Assembly (NCBI RefSeq): GCF_963675395.1
Contig: NZ_OY776223.1
Location: 2,356,001-2,420,000 of the forward strand
DNA from: an uncultured Vibrio sp.
GTDB taxonomy: Bacteria > Pseudomonadota > Gammaproteobacteria > Enterobacterales > Vibrionaceae
Reading direction: 5' to 3'
DNA length: 64,000 nucleotides
The notes beneath the pieces are model-generated. The model saw only the letters and a program-made list of their open reading frames with translations, was not told where the DNA came from and did no database searches. This document shows positions 1 to 8,516 of this stretch, one piece after another. Each line of letters starts with the position of its first letter. The stretch's first letter is position 1. The translations under genes and the position numbers were made by a program.

Positions 1-7
1 TCTTTTT

Positions 8-30
8 AGAAGAGTGAACTCTTCTTTTTT
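8..30 (+). terminator. Small rho-independent terminator, off-window gene
   Basis: An 8-bp perfect stem (AGAAGAGT / ACTCTTCT, loop GA) is followed on the plus strand by a run of T. It would end a plus-strand gene lying left of the window. The minus strand has no T run after the stem, so it is a poor terminator for the tRNA operon. The stem is AT-rich, so confidence is moderate. Confidence 0.5.
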
Positions 31-60
31 AGAATTCCAACTAAATGAAACTCTAGAAAG

Positions 61-136
61 TGGCTCCTCCTGCTGGGCTCGAACCAGCGACCTGCGGATT
101 AACAGTCCGTCGCTCTACCAACTGAGCTAAGGAGGA
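61..136 (-). tRNA. tRNA-Asn (anticodon GTT)
   Basis: The reverse complement folds as a 76-nt cloverleaf: 7-bp acceptor stem starting TCCTCCT, D arm with AGCTCAGTTGGTAGAGC, anticodon loop CTGTTAA, T arm GGTTCGAGCC and an encoded CCA end. It is the last tRNA seen in the minus-strand Phe-Thr-Phe-Asn group, about 170 bp beyond the neighbouring tRNA-Phe. Confidence 0.95.
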
Positions 137-207
137 ATTGTTTTTTTAACAACAAAAATTGTTTGTGTCTTGCGAATCAAATTAGATTAAGCAAGCGCAC
201 CAAATAA

Positions 208-226
208 TGGTGCCTCGAGGCGGAAT
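208..226 (-). repeat. Relic of a tRNA-Phe 3' end
   Basis: These 19 bases are identical to the 3' end (CCA, acceptor 3' strand and start of the T arm) of the tRNA-Phe at 308-383. The match then stops abruptly and no cloverleaf follows. It looks like the scar of an unequal crossover or deletion inside the tRNA array. A tRNA 3' end can also serve as an integrase attachment site, but no element lies between the copies. Confidence 0.75.
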
Positions 227-307
227 AACGGGCCCGCCTAGGGCACTGACCGATGCTTTTCAACAAAACCTTTAAAAGTTAATGTTTTCGACACCGATAA
301 TTTAATA

Positions 308-383
308 TGGTGCCTCGAGGCGGAATCGAACCACCGACACGAGGATTTTCAATCCTCTGCTCTACCGACTGAGCTATCGAGGC
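308..383 (-). tRNA. tRNA-Phe (anticodon GAA), variant acceptor
   Basis: A 76-nt cloverleaf on the minus strand with anticodon loop TTGAAAA, identical to the second tRNA-Phe in the D, anticodon and T arms. It differs in the acceptor stem, which is GCCTCGA/TCGAGGC instead of GCCCGGA/TCCGGGC. The stem is still fully paired, so the gene should be functional. CCA is encoded. Confidence 0.95.
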
Positions 384-390
384 AAAAGAA

Positions 391-466
<76 letters not shown>

Positions 467-519
467 ACACTATTATTCTTTGCTTGTTGTCCGTGTATAA
501 CACCAACAACCTTAAATTG

Positions 520-595
520 TGGTGCCCGGAGGCGGAATCGAACCACCGACACGAGGATTTTCAATCCTCTGCTCTACCGACTGAGCTATCCGGGC
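520..595 (-). tRNA. tRNA-Phe (anticodon GAA)
   Basis: The first tRNA of the minus-strand operon. It has the canonical gammaproteobacterial tRNA-Phe acceptor GCCCGGA/TCCGGGC, anticodon loop TTGAAAA and encoded CCA. Its 5' end is only about a dozen bases from a strong promoter -10 element. Confidence 0.97.
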
Positions 596-606
596 AACGG
601 AGCGCT

Positions 607-635
607 ATTAAACGGATTTTCCTGCTTTTCGTCAA
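607..635 (-). promoter_or_regulatory. Sigma-70 promoter of the tRNA operon
   Basis: Reading the minus strand, TTGACG (630-635) is separated by 17 bp from TTTAAT (607-612). The sequence just after the -10 box is GC-rich (AGCGCTCCG), as in stringently controlled stable-RNA promoters. Transcription would start around position 600, a few bases before tRNA-Phe. Confidence 0.75.
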
Positions 636-669
636 CCACTTTTTTTAAATAATTTCAAAAAAGTGGTTG
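633..669. terminator. Hairpin after mltC overlapping the tRNA promoter
   Basis: An inverted repeat of 13 bp (CAACCACTTTTTT / AAAAAAGTGGTTG) with a loop of about 10 bases lies 27 bp past the mltC stop codon. The T run falls inside the stem, so it probably ends mltC transcription. Its outer arm contains part of the -35 box of the tRNA operon promoter. Confidence 0.6.
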
Positions 670-695
670 TTCGAACGCTTTTTGTTCAACTGGTG

Positions 696-1838
696 CTAGA
701 AAGTTTGCACGGAGTTAAATTCCTTTTTGAAATTTGTAACTTTTTCTAGGTAGCGTCGTGCTTCTGCATTGGGATGTTTTTTAGTTAGTGCCCAATAAAC
801 CTGGTTAGGTTGCAGAGAATTGAGATCCTGCATCGCACGTTTTCGGTCGTTACGGTTAAAGGTATTGAGGACGCCACCAGTACCGCCGTTGTACGCGGAT
901 ATCATACTGTATTCGAGCGATGTGGGGTGACTGACATCTTTTAAATAACGATTCTTCAAGATGTAGAAGTAAGCCGTACCAGTATCAATATTGTTTTGTG
1001 GATTAAACAAGTACTTTGGGCTTGGTTGCCCCGAGCGATTTTTTACCAGCGCGAAAACATCTTTGCCTGCTGTTTTGGGTACGACTTGCATCAAGCCATA
1101 GGCATTCGCCCAGCTGACCGCATAGGGGTTAAAGCTGCTTTCTGTTTTGATAATGGCGTAAATCAAATCTTCGGGGATGTCGTATTTCTCTGCTGCTTGG
1201 CGTACGATGCTCGCATATTGATAGCTGCGTTGGATAAAGTGATCTTCCACCATGGAAATTTCTACGTAGTACGCTTTTTTGAAGTCAACGTCTTTGGTTT
1301 TTATTTTGTGACTAATTAGGTAGTCGGCAAACCGGTTCGCTCGCCATGACCACTGAATAGGCTTGTTATCTTGGTCGACGACTTGTTTATAGAGAAAAGG
1401 TTGCCCTTCAAGTTTGATATCTTTGGAAGAAAACAGGTCAACATTCGCCGGGTCATCAGGAGTGAGTAGTGTTGTGATGATGGCATTTTTGAGGTGCTTT
1501 TGTGGTTCGGTTGGCGAAACGGTTTCTATAGTGATGACACCTTTTTGGAAATCGACTTCAGCTCTACTCAGGTAGTTATCGATATATTTTACGTAGTTGC
1601 TCTTACCCGCGTACTTTATTTCTCGCTTTCCCCACTTTTTTTGGATATTGCCAGAGAAACTACTGATTAATGAATCTAGAGCGGCGGTGTCTTTCTCAAA
1701 TTGTCCTGGTAACTCGGCTAAGTGATTGGCGAAGCGATTGGTTGGCTCGTAATCGACATCATAAAACTTTTCGACGACCTCGCGACTACAACCTGCCGTT
1801 AATAGAAGGGCTGCAACGATAAAGACAATTTTTTTCAT
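696..1838 (-). CDS. mltC: Membrane-bound lytic murein transglycosylase C
   Basis: MltC cleaves peptidoglycan glycan strands to 1,6-anhydromuropeptides at the outer membrane. The 380-residue protein starts with a lipoprotein signal whose lipobox ends in Cys17 (LTAGC). An N-terminal DUF3393-type region precedes a C-terminal SLT fold. The catalytic glutamate is Glu233 in the ESSFNP motif, followed by AYGLMQV near residue 250. It is the last gene of mutY-yggX-mltC, the same order as in E. coli. A hairpin follows the stop codon. The full length and intact motifs suggest a functional enzyme. Confidence 0.96.
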   Translation of the reverse strand: MKKIVFIVAALLLTAGCSREVVEKFYDVDYEPTNRFANHLAELPGQFEKDTAALDSLISSFSGNIQKKWGKREIKYAGKSNYVKYIDNYLSRAEVDFQKGVITIETVSPTEPQKHLKNAIITTLLTPDDPANVDLFSSKDIKLEGQPFLYKQVVDQDNKPIQWSWRANRFADYLISHKIKTKDVDFKKAYYVEISMVEDHFIQRSYQYASIVRQAAEKYDIPEDLIYAIIKTESSFNPYAVSWANAYGLMQVVPKTAGKDVFALVKNRSGQPSPKYLFNPQNNIDTGTAYFYILKNRYLKDVSHPTSLEYSMISAYNGGTGGVLNTFNRNDRKRAMQDLNSLQPNQVYWALTKKHPNAEARRYLEKVTNFKKEFNSVQTF

Positions 1839-1935
1839 GGCTAATTATTAGATGGGATGGTGTGGCAATGACACCACAACGTTCTATGTGATGTCATTGT
1901 TTTTGAATAAACTTACTTTATTTTAACAAGTTGCT

Positions 1936-2208
1936 TTATTCGCTAGGTGGCGTGTAACCATCGATGTGAACGTCTTTACCTTCGAATAGGAAGTTCACCA
2001 TTTCAGTTTCGATCAGTTTACGATGCTCTGGATCCATCATGTTGAGCTTCTTTTCGTTGATCAACATGGTTTGTTTGTGTTGCCATTCAGCCCAAGCTTC
2101 TTTAGAGATATTATCAAAAATACGTTTGCCTAGTTCACCTGGGTAAAGTTGAAAGTCCAGACCTTCACCTTCTTTCTTTAGTCGAGCACAAAACACAGTG
2201 CGGCTCAT
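1936..2208 (-). CDS. yggX: Fe(2+)-trafficking protein YggX
   Basis: A 90-residue protein of the YggX family, linked to protection of Fe-S clusters and to iron handling under oxidative stress. The conserved N-terminus MSRTVFC with Cys7 is present, as is the family-typical [13 protein letters not shown] segment. The ATG at 2208 is chosen because AAGGAG lies just upstream; an in-frame ATG five codons earlier lacks a site. It lies 19 bp downstream of mutY, whose product carries a [4Fe-4S] cluster, so the pairing makes functional sense. Confidence 0.95.
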   Translation of the reverse strand: MSRTVFCARLKKEGEGLDFQLYPGELGKRIFDNISKEAWAEWQHKQTMLINEKKLNMMDPEHRKLIETEMVNFLFEGKDVHIDGYTPPSE

Positions 2209-2227
2209 AATGACTCCTTGCATTCAA

Positions 2228-3304
2228 TTAACGAAGTTCGTGGGGTAGCGTTTCCAGCAATAGTTTGACCGGCGCGGCTAAGCCTACTTCTTCAGGTTTA
2301 GATAAGTTATACCAAAGACCTTTGTCACCTTCCATTATCACATTGGGTTGCTTTGATAGGTCAATCAAAATTGGTGTGATATCGAGATGGTAATGACTAA
2401 AGGTATGGCGGAAAGTGATCAGCGTTTGCTGCGCTTTAATGTCATTGGCTTGGATGCCGCGTTGTTCCAACAGCAAATCAATATCGCTTTCGACATCAAC
2501 ATGCTCGGTTTGCGGGAAGCAGAATAGTCCGCCCCAAATTCCAGTTTGAGGTCTTTGTTCTAGCCATACTTCATGCCCATTTACATTTTTATGATGCAGC
2601 ATGACAAAGCGGGTTTGCTTCACCGGTTTGTCTTTCTTGGGCTTTTTACCAGGGTAGTCGAGGATATTGCCTTGTTTTTTCGCTACACAAAGATCAGCAA
2701 CAGGACATAGTGTGCATTTAGGTTTGCTGCGTGTACAGACCATGGCACCCATATCCATCATGGCTTGATTGTACTTGTCGACGTCAGTTTGTGGAGTGTG
2801 TGTCTCGGCGATGTCCCAGAGCTGGTTTTCCACTTTTTTCTGACCCGGCCATCCTTCAATCGCAAAGCATCGGGAAAGCGTTCGCTTAACGTTACCATCG
2901 AGAATTGCATGCGGCTGTTTATGTACGGATGACAGTATTGCAGCTGCGGTTGAACGACCAATTCCTGGCAGTGCATTCATTTGCTCGATATCCAGCGGGA
3001 ACTCACCATTATATTTTTGGGCAACCTCTTTGGCTGCTTTATGCAGGTTACGAGCGCGGGCGTAGTAACCTAGGCCAGTCCATAGATGCAGCACTTCATC
3101 CTGCTCTGCGTTGGCAAGGTCAACCACGGTCGGAAAACGCTCCAAAAAGCGTTGGTAGTAGGGAATTACCGTAGTGACCTGGGTTTGCTGAAGCATGATT
3201 TCAGACAGCCAGACACTGTATGCGGTTTTGTTTTGTTGCCATGGAAGGTCTTTTCTTCCATATGAGTCATACCACTCTAAAATGGCACTGGCGAAAGGGG
3301 TCAC
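2228..3304 (-). CDS. mutY: A/G-specific adenine glycosylase MutY
   Basis: MutY removes adenine mispaired with 8-oxoguanine or guanine, which prevents G:C to T:A changes. The 358-residue protein has the HhH-GPD fold with PGIGRSTA (about 113-120), catalytic Asp136 in LDGNVKR and Glu35 in LSEIMLQQ. The [4Fe-4S] ligands are Cys190, 197, 200 and 206 (C-x6-C-x2-C-x5-C). A NUDIX-like C-terminal domain for 8-oxoG recognition follows. It is the first gene of the mutY-yggX-mltC operon and is divergent from trmB across about 200 bp. Confidence 0.97.
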   Translation of the reverse strand: MTPFASAILEWYDSYGRKDLPWQQNKTAYSVWLSEIMLQQTQVTTVIPYYQRFLERFPTVVDLANAEQDEVLHLWTGLGYYARARNLHKAAKEVAQKYNGEFPLDIEQMNALPGIGRSTAAAILSSVHKQPHAILDGNVKRTLSRCFAIEGWPGQKKVENQLWDIAETHTPQTDVDKYNQAMMDMGAMVCTRSKPKCTLCPVADLCVAKKQGNILDYPGKKPKKDKPVKQTRFVMLHHKNVNGHEVWLEQRPQTGIWGGLFCFPQTEHVDVESDIDLLLEQRGIQANDIKAQQTLITFRHTFSHYHLDITPILIDLSKQPNVIMEGDKGLWYNLSKPEEVGLAAPVKLLLETLPHELR

Positions 3305-3506
3305 GACTTGCTCTGTATTCTATTATTGGTTAGGGGCAAAATTGCACCACGAATGGGGGATAAGTACAACTGTTAAAGTGTGGGGATATTACAGGGAGCA
3401 TCATAGCTTTTGAGTCGTGGTAGACCAAGAGCTCAACAAAAACTTGCACCTGAGTAAATTCTTTGGATAATCCCCGCTTTGATTAATCAATGTGCAGGCA
3501 AAATCA

Positions 3507-4226
3507 ATGAGTGAAGTAACCACTAACGAATACAACGAAGACGGCAAGCTGATCCGTAAAATCCGCAGTTTCGTTCGTCGCGAAGGTCGTCTAACTAAGG
3601 GCCAAGAGAGCGCGATGAATGAGTGCTGGCCAACGATGGGCATCGATTACAAAGCAGAACTTCTTGATTGGAAAGAAGTGTTTGGTAATGATAACCCTGT
3701 CGTGCTTGAAATCGGTTTTGGTATGGGCGCTTCACTGGTTGAAATGGCAAAGAATGCACCTGAAAAAAACTTTATTGGCATTGAAGTGCACAGCCCGGGT
3801 GTTGGTGCTTGTCTGTCTGATGCGCGTGAAGCGGGTATTACTAACCTGCGTGTTATGTGTCATGACGCGGTAGAAGTGTTTGAGCACATGATCCCGAATG
3901 GTAGCCTGGCAACACTGCAACTGTTCTTCCCTGATCCGTGGCACAAAAAACGTCACCACAAACGTCGTATCGTCCAGTTAGCATTTGCAGAAATGGTTCG
4001 TGAGAAGCTTATCCCTAATGAAGGTATTTTCCACATGGCAACGGACTGGGAAAACTACGCAGAGCACATGATTGAAGTCATGAACCAAGCACCTGGTTTT
4101 GAAAACATTGCCAAAGACGGTGATTTTGTGCCTCGTCCAGACGATCGTCCGCTCACCAAGTTTGAAGCTCGTGGTCACCGTCTTGGTCACGGCGTGTGGG
4201 ACATCAAATACAAGCGTATTGCGTAA
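3507..4226 (+). CDS. trmB: tRNA (guanine-N7)-methyltransferase
   Basis: TrmB uses S-adenosylmethionine to make m7G46 in the tRNA variable loop. The 239-residue protein has SAM motif [10 protein letters not shown] (about 68-76) and the family signature [10 protein letters not shown] (about 141-150). The ATG at 3507 begins the family-typical MSEV; a GTG five codons earlier is in frame but less likely. The next gene, another methyltransferase, starts 17 bp after the stop codon, so the two are probably co-transcribed. Confidence 0.96.
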   Translation: MSEVTTNEYNEDGKLIRKIRSFVRREGRLTKGQESAMNECWPTMGIDYKAELLDWKEVFGNDNPVVLEIGFGMGASLVEMAKNAPEKNFIGIEVHSPGVGACLSDAREAGITNLRVMCHDAVEVFEHMIPNGSLATLQLFFPDPWHKKRHHKRRIVQLAFAEMVREKLIPNEGIFHMATDWENYAEHMIEVMNQAPGFENIAKDGDFVPRPDDRPLTKFEARGHRLGHGVWDIKYKRIA

Positions 4227-4243
4227 CCAGAGGAGTTCATGGG

Positions 4244-5272
4244 ATGTACCTTTACGCGATATTAGCGAATCCGGGCCATAACCGAATTTACTTTGATAGC
4301 GCAATGACCATCGCCTGTTCAGAGCTAAAAGCGATTTTAGCTTCGCAAGGCGTGGATGTGACAGAGGTTGGTAGTAAAGATGTTGGTCTACCTGCCGCGT
4401 TGGTGTTTTCTTGTCAGGAAGCGCTGAATGATGAGCAGACGCGAAGAATCGCTGCCTCGTCTATTTACTATGCACTATTTGAAGTATGTGAAGATGGTTT
4501 GCTGCGACCAATTCAAGCGCCTGCATTCAATACTTTTCCGGAGAGCATGAGCCAGATCCTGCGTTATACCGGGAAAACAAACGAACAGTTTACCCGTTTG
4601 ATGGTGAATATTGGTATTAGTGCGTCCAATACGGAAAGTGAGCAACTGACCCTAATGGACCCGATGTGTGGCAAAGGTACGACCCTGTTCGAAGGTTTAA
4701 TTCATGGTTTGAATGTAGTGGGTGTAGAGATCAATGCCAAATGGGTGCAAGAGATCCAAACCTTCATCGTTAAGTTTATGAAAAATGGCCGCTTCAAGCA
4801 TAAAGTGAGCAAAGAAAAGCGCACTTCTGCGGGTAAGAAAGTGGCAGACGGTTTCGTGGTTGAAGCCGCAGCGAGCAAAGAGGATTACAACCAAGGTCAT
4901 CTTCAGACCATGAAGTTGTACTCGGCTGATACCCGTATCGCAGACCAAGTTGTGAAGAAGAACTCAGTGGATGTTATGGTGTCTGACTTGCCTTATGGCG
5001 TACAGCATGGCAGTAAAAATGCCAAAGACAGCAAACTGAACCGCAGCCCATTGGAGCTTTTAAAAGAAGCCCTGCCTGCATGGAAAGTGGTACTGAAAAA
5101 GCAAGGTTCTGTGGTGTTGTCTTTCAATGAGTTCACGTTGAAATGGAAAGATGTTGCGGCACTGTTTGAAGAGCAGGGGTGGAAGGTGCTTTCAGAAGAG
5201 CCCTATATCGGTTATCTTCACCGTGTGGATCAATCCATCAACCGCAACATTATTGTGGCGGTGAAACCATAA
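4244..5272 (+). CDS. TRM11-like SAM-dependent methyltransferase
   Basis: A 343-residue protein with a Rossmann methyltransferase domain in its second half. SAM motif I is DPMCGKGT (about 139-146), an acidic VEIN loop lies near 161, and the catalytic SDLPYG (about 247-252) resembles the (N/D)PPY-type motif of RNA/DNA N-methyltransferases in the UPF0020/TRM11 group. The first 130 residues could be an RNA-binding region, but I see no clear THUMP motif. The ATG at 4244 has AGGAG 8 bases upstream. Coupling to trmB suggests a tRNA or rRNA substrate; the actual substrate cannot be read from the sequence. Confidence 0.85.
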   Translation: MYLYAILANPGHNRIYFDSAMTIACSELKAILASQGVDVTEVGSKDVGLPAALVFSCQEALNDEQTRRIAASSIYYALFEVCEDGLLRPIQAPAFNTFPESMSQILRYTGKTNEQFTRLMVNIGISASNTESEQLTLMDPMCGKGTTLFEGLIHGLNVVGVEINAKWVQEIQTFIVKFMKNGRFKHKVSKEKRTSAGKKVADGFVVEAAASKEDYNQGHLQTMKLYSADTRIADQVVKKNSVDVMVSDLPYGVQHGSKNAKDSKLNRSPLELLKEALPAWKVVLKKQGSVVLSFNEFTLKWKDVAALFEEQGWKVLSEEPYIGYLHRVDQSINRNIIVAVKP

Positions 5273-5298
5273 TCGATTGTTCGATAACGAATCTTTGA

Positions 5299-5325
5299 AA
5301 AGCCAACACTCTGTTGGCTTTTTTT
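5299..5325 (+). terminator. Rho-independent terminator of the trmB operon
   Basis: An AGCCAACA/TGTTGGCT stem with a short CTC loop and a run of seven T, 26 bp after the methyltransferase stop codon. Confidence 0.9.
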
Positions 5326-5363
5326 ACCTCTGAATAAAAGCAGTGACAATAATAAGGTGAACA

Positions 5364-6284
5364 ATGAAACCTACAGTGGAAATTTTGACAGATATTCTGA
5401 CCGAAGTTCGTCCTTTGATCGGTCAGGGTAAAGTAGCAGACTACATTCCCGCTCTGGCAAAAGTACCCAACAACAAGTTAGGTATTGCGGTATACACCAA
5501 TGAAGGTGAAGTGATTAAGGCGGGAGACGCCGATGAAGCTTTCTCTATCCAGTCTATTTCTAAAGCTTTGAGTCTGACACTAGCAATGTGCTTGTATAAG
5601 CAAGAAGAAATATGGACAAGAGTGGGGAAAGAGCCATCAGGTCAGGCCTTTAACTCTTTAATCCAGCTAGAGATGGAACAGGGCATTCCACGTAACCCGT
5701 TTATCAACGCGGGTGCGATAGTGGTTGCCGATCTGCTGCAAAGCCGTTTGTCTGCACCTCGTCAGCGCTTGCTAGAATTCGTTCGCCAGCTTTCCGGCGA
5801 TACCCACAGTGTGTACGACAAAGTGGTGGCGGCTTCAGAAATGATGCATGGAGATCGCAACGCCGCGATTGCTTACCTAATGCGCTCTTTTGGTAACTTC
5901 GACAATGAAGTCATTCCTGTGCTGCAAAACTATTTCCACGCTTGTGCATTGAAAATGAGCTGTGTTGATTTGGCGAAAACCTTTAGTTATTTGGCCAATA
6001 AAGGTACGTCTGTGCATACAGGTAAGCTGATTGTCTCACCGACGCAAACTAAGCAGTTGAATGCGCTGCTCGCAACGTGCGGGCTTTATGACGGTGCAGG
6101 TGAGTTTGCTTACCGTGTCGGTATGCCGGGTAAGTCTGGCGTTGGCGGTGGCATTGTTGCTGTTGTTCCGGGAGAAATGAGTATTGCGGTTTGGTCCCCG
6201 GAGCTCGACCCCGCGGGTAACTCGCTGGCAGGAACGAAAGCTTTGGAATTGCTTTCAGAGCGAATCGGTCGTTCTATTTTCTAG
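5364..6284 (+). CDS. glsA: Glutaminase (serine beta-lactamase-like family)
   Basis: This enzyme hydrolyses L-glutamine to glutamate and ammonia. The 306-residue protein has the family's S-x-x-K catalytic pair at Ser64/Lys67 in SIQSISKAL, a FINAGAI segment near 112-118 and the glycine-rich GKSGVGGG near 257. The length is typical of bacterial glutaminase. It has its own promoter region after the upstream terminator and is convergent with hemW. A copy of a dispersed repeat lies between the two stop codons. Confidence 0.96.
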   Translation: MKPTVEILTDILTEVRPLIGQGKVADYIPALAKVPNNKLGIAVYTNEGEVIKAGDADEAFSIQSISKALSLTLAMCLYKQEEIWTRVGKEPSGQAFNSLIQLEMEQGIPRNPFINAGAIVVADLLQSRLSAPRQRLLEFVRQLSGDTHSVYDKVVAASEMMHGDRNAAIAYLMRSFGNFDNEVIPVLQNYFHACALKMSCVDLAKTFSYLANKGTSVHTGKLIVSPTQTKQLNALLATCGLYDGAGEFAYRVGMPGKSGVGGGIVAVVPGEMSIAVWSPELDPAGNSLAGTKALELLSERIGRSIF

Positions 6285-6339
6285 AGTTGTTTACTCTTCT
6301 CAGCACAAACAAAAATGCCTCTCACATAGAGAAAATACC

Positions 6340-6495
6340 TTTCGCTTAAGGACTTTCATCGGGTCATTCCAGCGAGCCCTAGCGAGACTAGGAATCTAAT
6401 ATCAGCGTGCTGAGAATAGATAGAAAACGCTTTGACAACAAAGTGCTCGGATAGAAGATCCTGAATCACGCTCCTTCGTCGCTGTTCAGGATGAC
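6340..6495 (+). repeat. Dispersed double-hairpin repeat, copy 1
   Basis: About 156 bp between the convergent glsA and hemW stop codons. It matches 58118-58273 on the opposite strand over its whole length, nearly identical in the outer parts and weaker in the middle. It holds two imperfect hairpins: one bounded by ATTCC...GGAAT (about 6366-6395), the other by ATCCTGAA...TTCAGGAT (about 6457-6493). It ends in GTCATTCC and GGATGAC-like sequence, as in REP/dRS3-like elements. No coding potential is seen. Confidence 0.85.
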
Positions 6496-6505
6496 GGGAG
6501 ATTTA

Positions 6506-6534
6506 AAATGCCGTTCGCTGTGAAACGAACGGCA
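6506..6534 (-). terminator. Probable hemW terminator
   Basis: A ten-bp stem (ATGCCGTTCG / CGAACGGCAT) lies 38 bp past the hemW stop codon and is followed on the minus strand by TTTTAAAT. It abuts the dispersed repeat. A similar ATGCCGCTC hairpin lies beside the other repeat copy near 58 kb. Confidence 0.65.
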
Positions 6535-6571
6535 TCCTCAAACAGAGAGGCATTCTTGATATCAGATTCGC

Positions 6572-7747
6572 TTATTCGTCTTCTTCTGCCATGAAGGCTT
6601 CGAGTAAGTCGTTTAAGAAAAGCTTCCCTTTCTCTGTGATCTGCCAGTGTGTGTCGGTTTCACTCAAATACCCCAGCTCTAACGCCCAGTTGATGGTGTC
6701 TTGAATGCTACTCAGTGGTAACCCTGTGGTGTCGATAAAGTCTTGTTTTGGACACGCTTCCATTAAACGGAAACGGTTCATAAAGAACTCAAACGGACGG
6801 TCTTCATCTTCGACGAATTGTTCAGTATGCAGGTATGGCTTAACCATATTTTGGTATGCCGCCAGATACCCACGAGGGTGTTTTACTTTCGTGGTACGAA
6901 TGATCCGTCCATCAGCAAAACTCAGCTTACCGTGTGAGCCACAACCGATGCCGAGGTAATCGCCAAAGCGCCAGTAGTTAAGGTTATGTTGACACTGAAA
7001 GCCCGGCTTGCTGTAACCAGAAATCTCGTACTGTACGTACCCGGCTGCTGCCAGCTTTTGGTGTCCCAGCTCGAAGATATCCCACAAGTCATCGTCGTCA
7101 GGTAGCGTTGGCGGCTTGTAGTAGAACATGGTGTTTGGCTCGATGGTGAGCTGATACCAAGACAGATGTGGTGGTGCGAGTTCAATCGCTTTGTCCAAAT
7201 CGGCCAAAGCCTGCTCAATACTTTGATCTGGCAGACCGTGCATTAAATCCAGATTAAAGCTGTTTAAGCCGATTTGATGGGCAAGCTTAGCGGCATTGAC
7301 GGCTTCGTCTTGACCATGAATACGGCCAAGACGCTCCAGCTTTTCTTGCTCAAAACTTTGTACCCCGATGGAAATTCGCGTTACGCCTGATTTTCGGTAG
7401 CCGGCAAAACGTTCCGCTTCAATTGTTCCCGGGTTGGCTTCCATCGTAATTTCGATATCTGGTTTGAACGGAATGCGTGCTTCAATACCTTGTAACAGGC
7501 GCTCAATCCCTTGTGCTGAAATCAAGCTTGGCGTACCACCACCAATGAATATTGAGTGCAGAGGACGCGGTACATCGTTTAAGCCGTATTTCTCAATGTC
7601 GGTATCCAGATCTTCCAGCAGGGCGTTGATGTATTGCTCTTCTGGGATCTCTGCTTTGAGCTCATGCGAGTTGAAATCACAATATGGACACTTTTGTACA
7701 CACCAAGGGATGTGGACATAGAGACTGAGTGCAGGGGGGGTTAACAT
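6572..7747 (-). CDS. hemW: Radical SAM heme chaperone HemW
   Basis: HemW, formerly called HemN-like coproporphyrinogen oxidase, binds heme and a radical-SAM [4Fe-4S] cluster and delivers heme to respiratory proteins. The 391-residue protein has C-x3-C-x2-C at Cys16, Cys20 and Cys23, then a GGGTPS motif near 69-74 and a HemN C-terminal domain. Codons 3-5 include a run of seven C. The gene lies 34 bp downstream of rdgB, in the E. coli rdgB-hemW order, and the two are probably co-transcribed. Confidence 0.94.
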   Translation of the reverse strand: MLTPPALSLYVHIPWCVQKCPYCDFNSHELKAEIPEEQYINALLEDLDTDIEKYGLNDVPRPLHSIFIGGGTPSLISAQGIERLLQGIEARIPFKPDIEITMEANPGTIEAERFAGYRKSGVTRISIGVQSFEQEKLERLGRIHGQDEAVNAAKLAHQIGLNSFNLDLMHGLPDQSIEQALADLDKAIELAPPHLSWYQLTIEPNTMFYYKPPTLPDDDDLWDIFELGHQKLAAAGYVQYEISGYSKPGFQCQHNLNYWRFGDYLGIGCGSHGKLSFADGRIIRTTKVKHPRGYLAAYQNMVKPYLHTEQFVEDEDRPFEFFMNRFRLMEACPKQDFIDTTGLPLSSIQDTINWALELGYLSETDTHWQITEKGKLFLNDLLEAFMAEEDE

Positions 7748-7781
7748 GGATAAACTCGCTTATTATTACTACGCAGTGTGC

Positions 7782-8384
7782 TTACTGAGCTGTTTTTGCA
7801 GACAGCTGAGCAAAAAGGGATTTCAGCGCTTTACCACGGTGCGATAGCTGCTTTTTACGCACCGGCTCTAGCTCTGCTGATGCACAATCGTCTTCTGGCA
7901 CGAAGAAGATTGGGTCGTAGCCAAAGCCATTCTCACCTTGTGCTTCTGTCAAGATACGACCTTCCCACATACCGTGACAAACAACAGGGGTTGGATCGTC
8001 TTTATGACGCATCAATACCAAGACACAGTGGAAACGTGCAGTGCGCTCTGCTTCTGGCACACCTTCCATTGCTTTTAACAGCTTCTCTAAGTTGTCTTGA
8101 TCTGTCGCGCCTTCGCCAGCGTAACGCGCAGAATAGATGCCTGGTGCACCGTTAAGGTAGTCGACTTCTAAACCAGAATCATCAGCGATTGCTGGTAGAC
8201 CTGTTTCTTGCGCTGCGTGGCGAGCTTTGATGATCGCGTTTTCAATAAACGTGGTGCCCGTTTCGGCAACCTCAGAGACGTTGAATTCGCTTTGTGCTAA
8301 TACTTCGAATCCGAAATCGGACAGCAAATCAGCCATCTCACGTACTTTGCCTTGGTTGCCGGTTGCTAACACAATCTTTTTCAT
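7782..8384 (-). CDS. rdgB: XTP/dITP diphosphatase (non-canonical NTP pyrophosphatase)
   Basis: RdgB hydrolyses XTP, dITP and ITP to monophosphates, which keeps deaminated purines out of nucleic acids. The 200-residue protein has the Ham1-family N-terminal TGNQGK (8-13), the acidic [11 protein letters not shown] segment near 67 and the C-terminal SHRGKALKS motif. A GAGAA ribosome site precedes the ATG. A strong 12-bp inverted repeat lies in its 5' leader. It precedes hemW on the same strand. Confidence 0.96.
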   Translation of the reverse strand: MKKIVLATGNQGKVREMADLLSDFGFEVLAQSEFNVSEVAETGTTFIENAIIKARHAAQETGLPAIADDSGLEVDYLNGAPGIYSARYAGEGATDQDNLEKLLKAMEGVPEAERTARFHCVLVLMRHKDDPTPVVCHGMWEGRILTEAQGENGFGYDPIFFVPEDDCASAELEPVRKKQLSHRGKALKSLFAQLSAKTAQ

Positions 8385-8403
8385 GGGGTTCTCTTTTCAT
8401 TGT

Positions 8404-8432
8404 GATAAGGAGAACATATCGTTCTCCTTATC
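8404..8432 (-). promoter_or_regulatory. Perfect hairpin in the rdgB leader
   Basis: GATAAGGAGAAC and GTTCTCCTTATC form a 12-bp perfect stem with a 5-base loop, 20 bp before the rdgB start codon. On the minus strand its first arm holds AAGGAG placed 6 bases before an ATG that opens a six-codon frame (MFSLSQ, stop). No T run follows on the minus strand, so it is not a simple terminator. Confidence 0.55.
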
Positions 8433-8516
8433 GATTTATTTCTAACGTTGTAAGGCTTTTGGTCTGCAGGTGTCCAAACGCGTTTAGATCATCATGATCT
8501 AGTTACTTTCGACATA

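Noticed and set aside
208-310. tRNA-derived 100-bp direct repeat as attachment sites of an integrated element
   Set aside because: Only about 80 bp of spacer lies between the copies and no integrase is present; decay of a tRNA copy explains it better.
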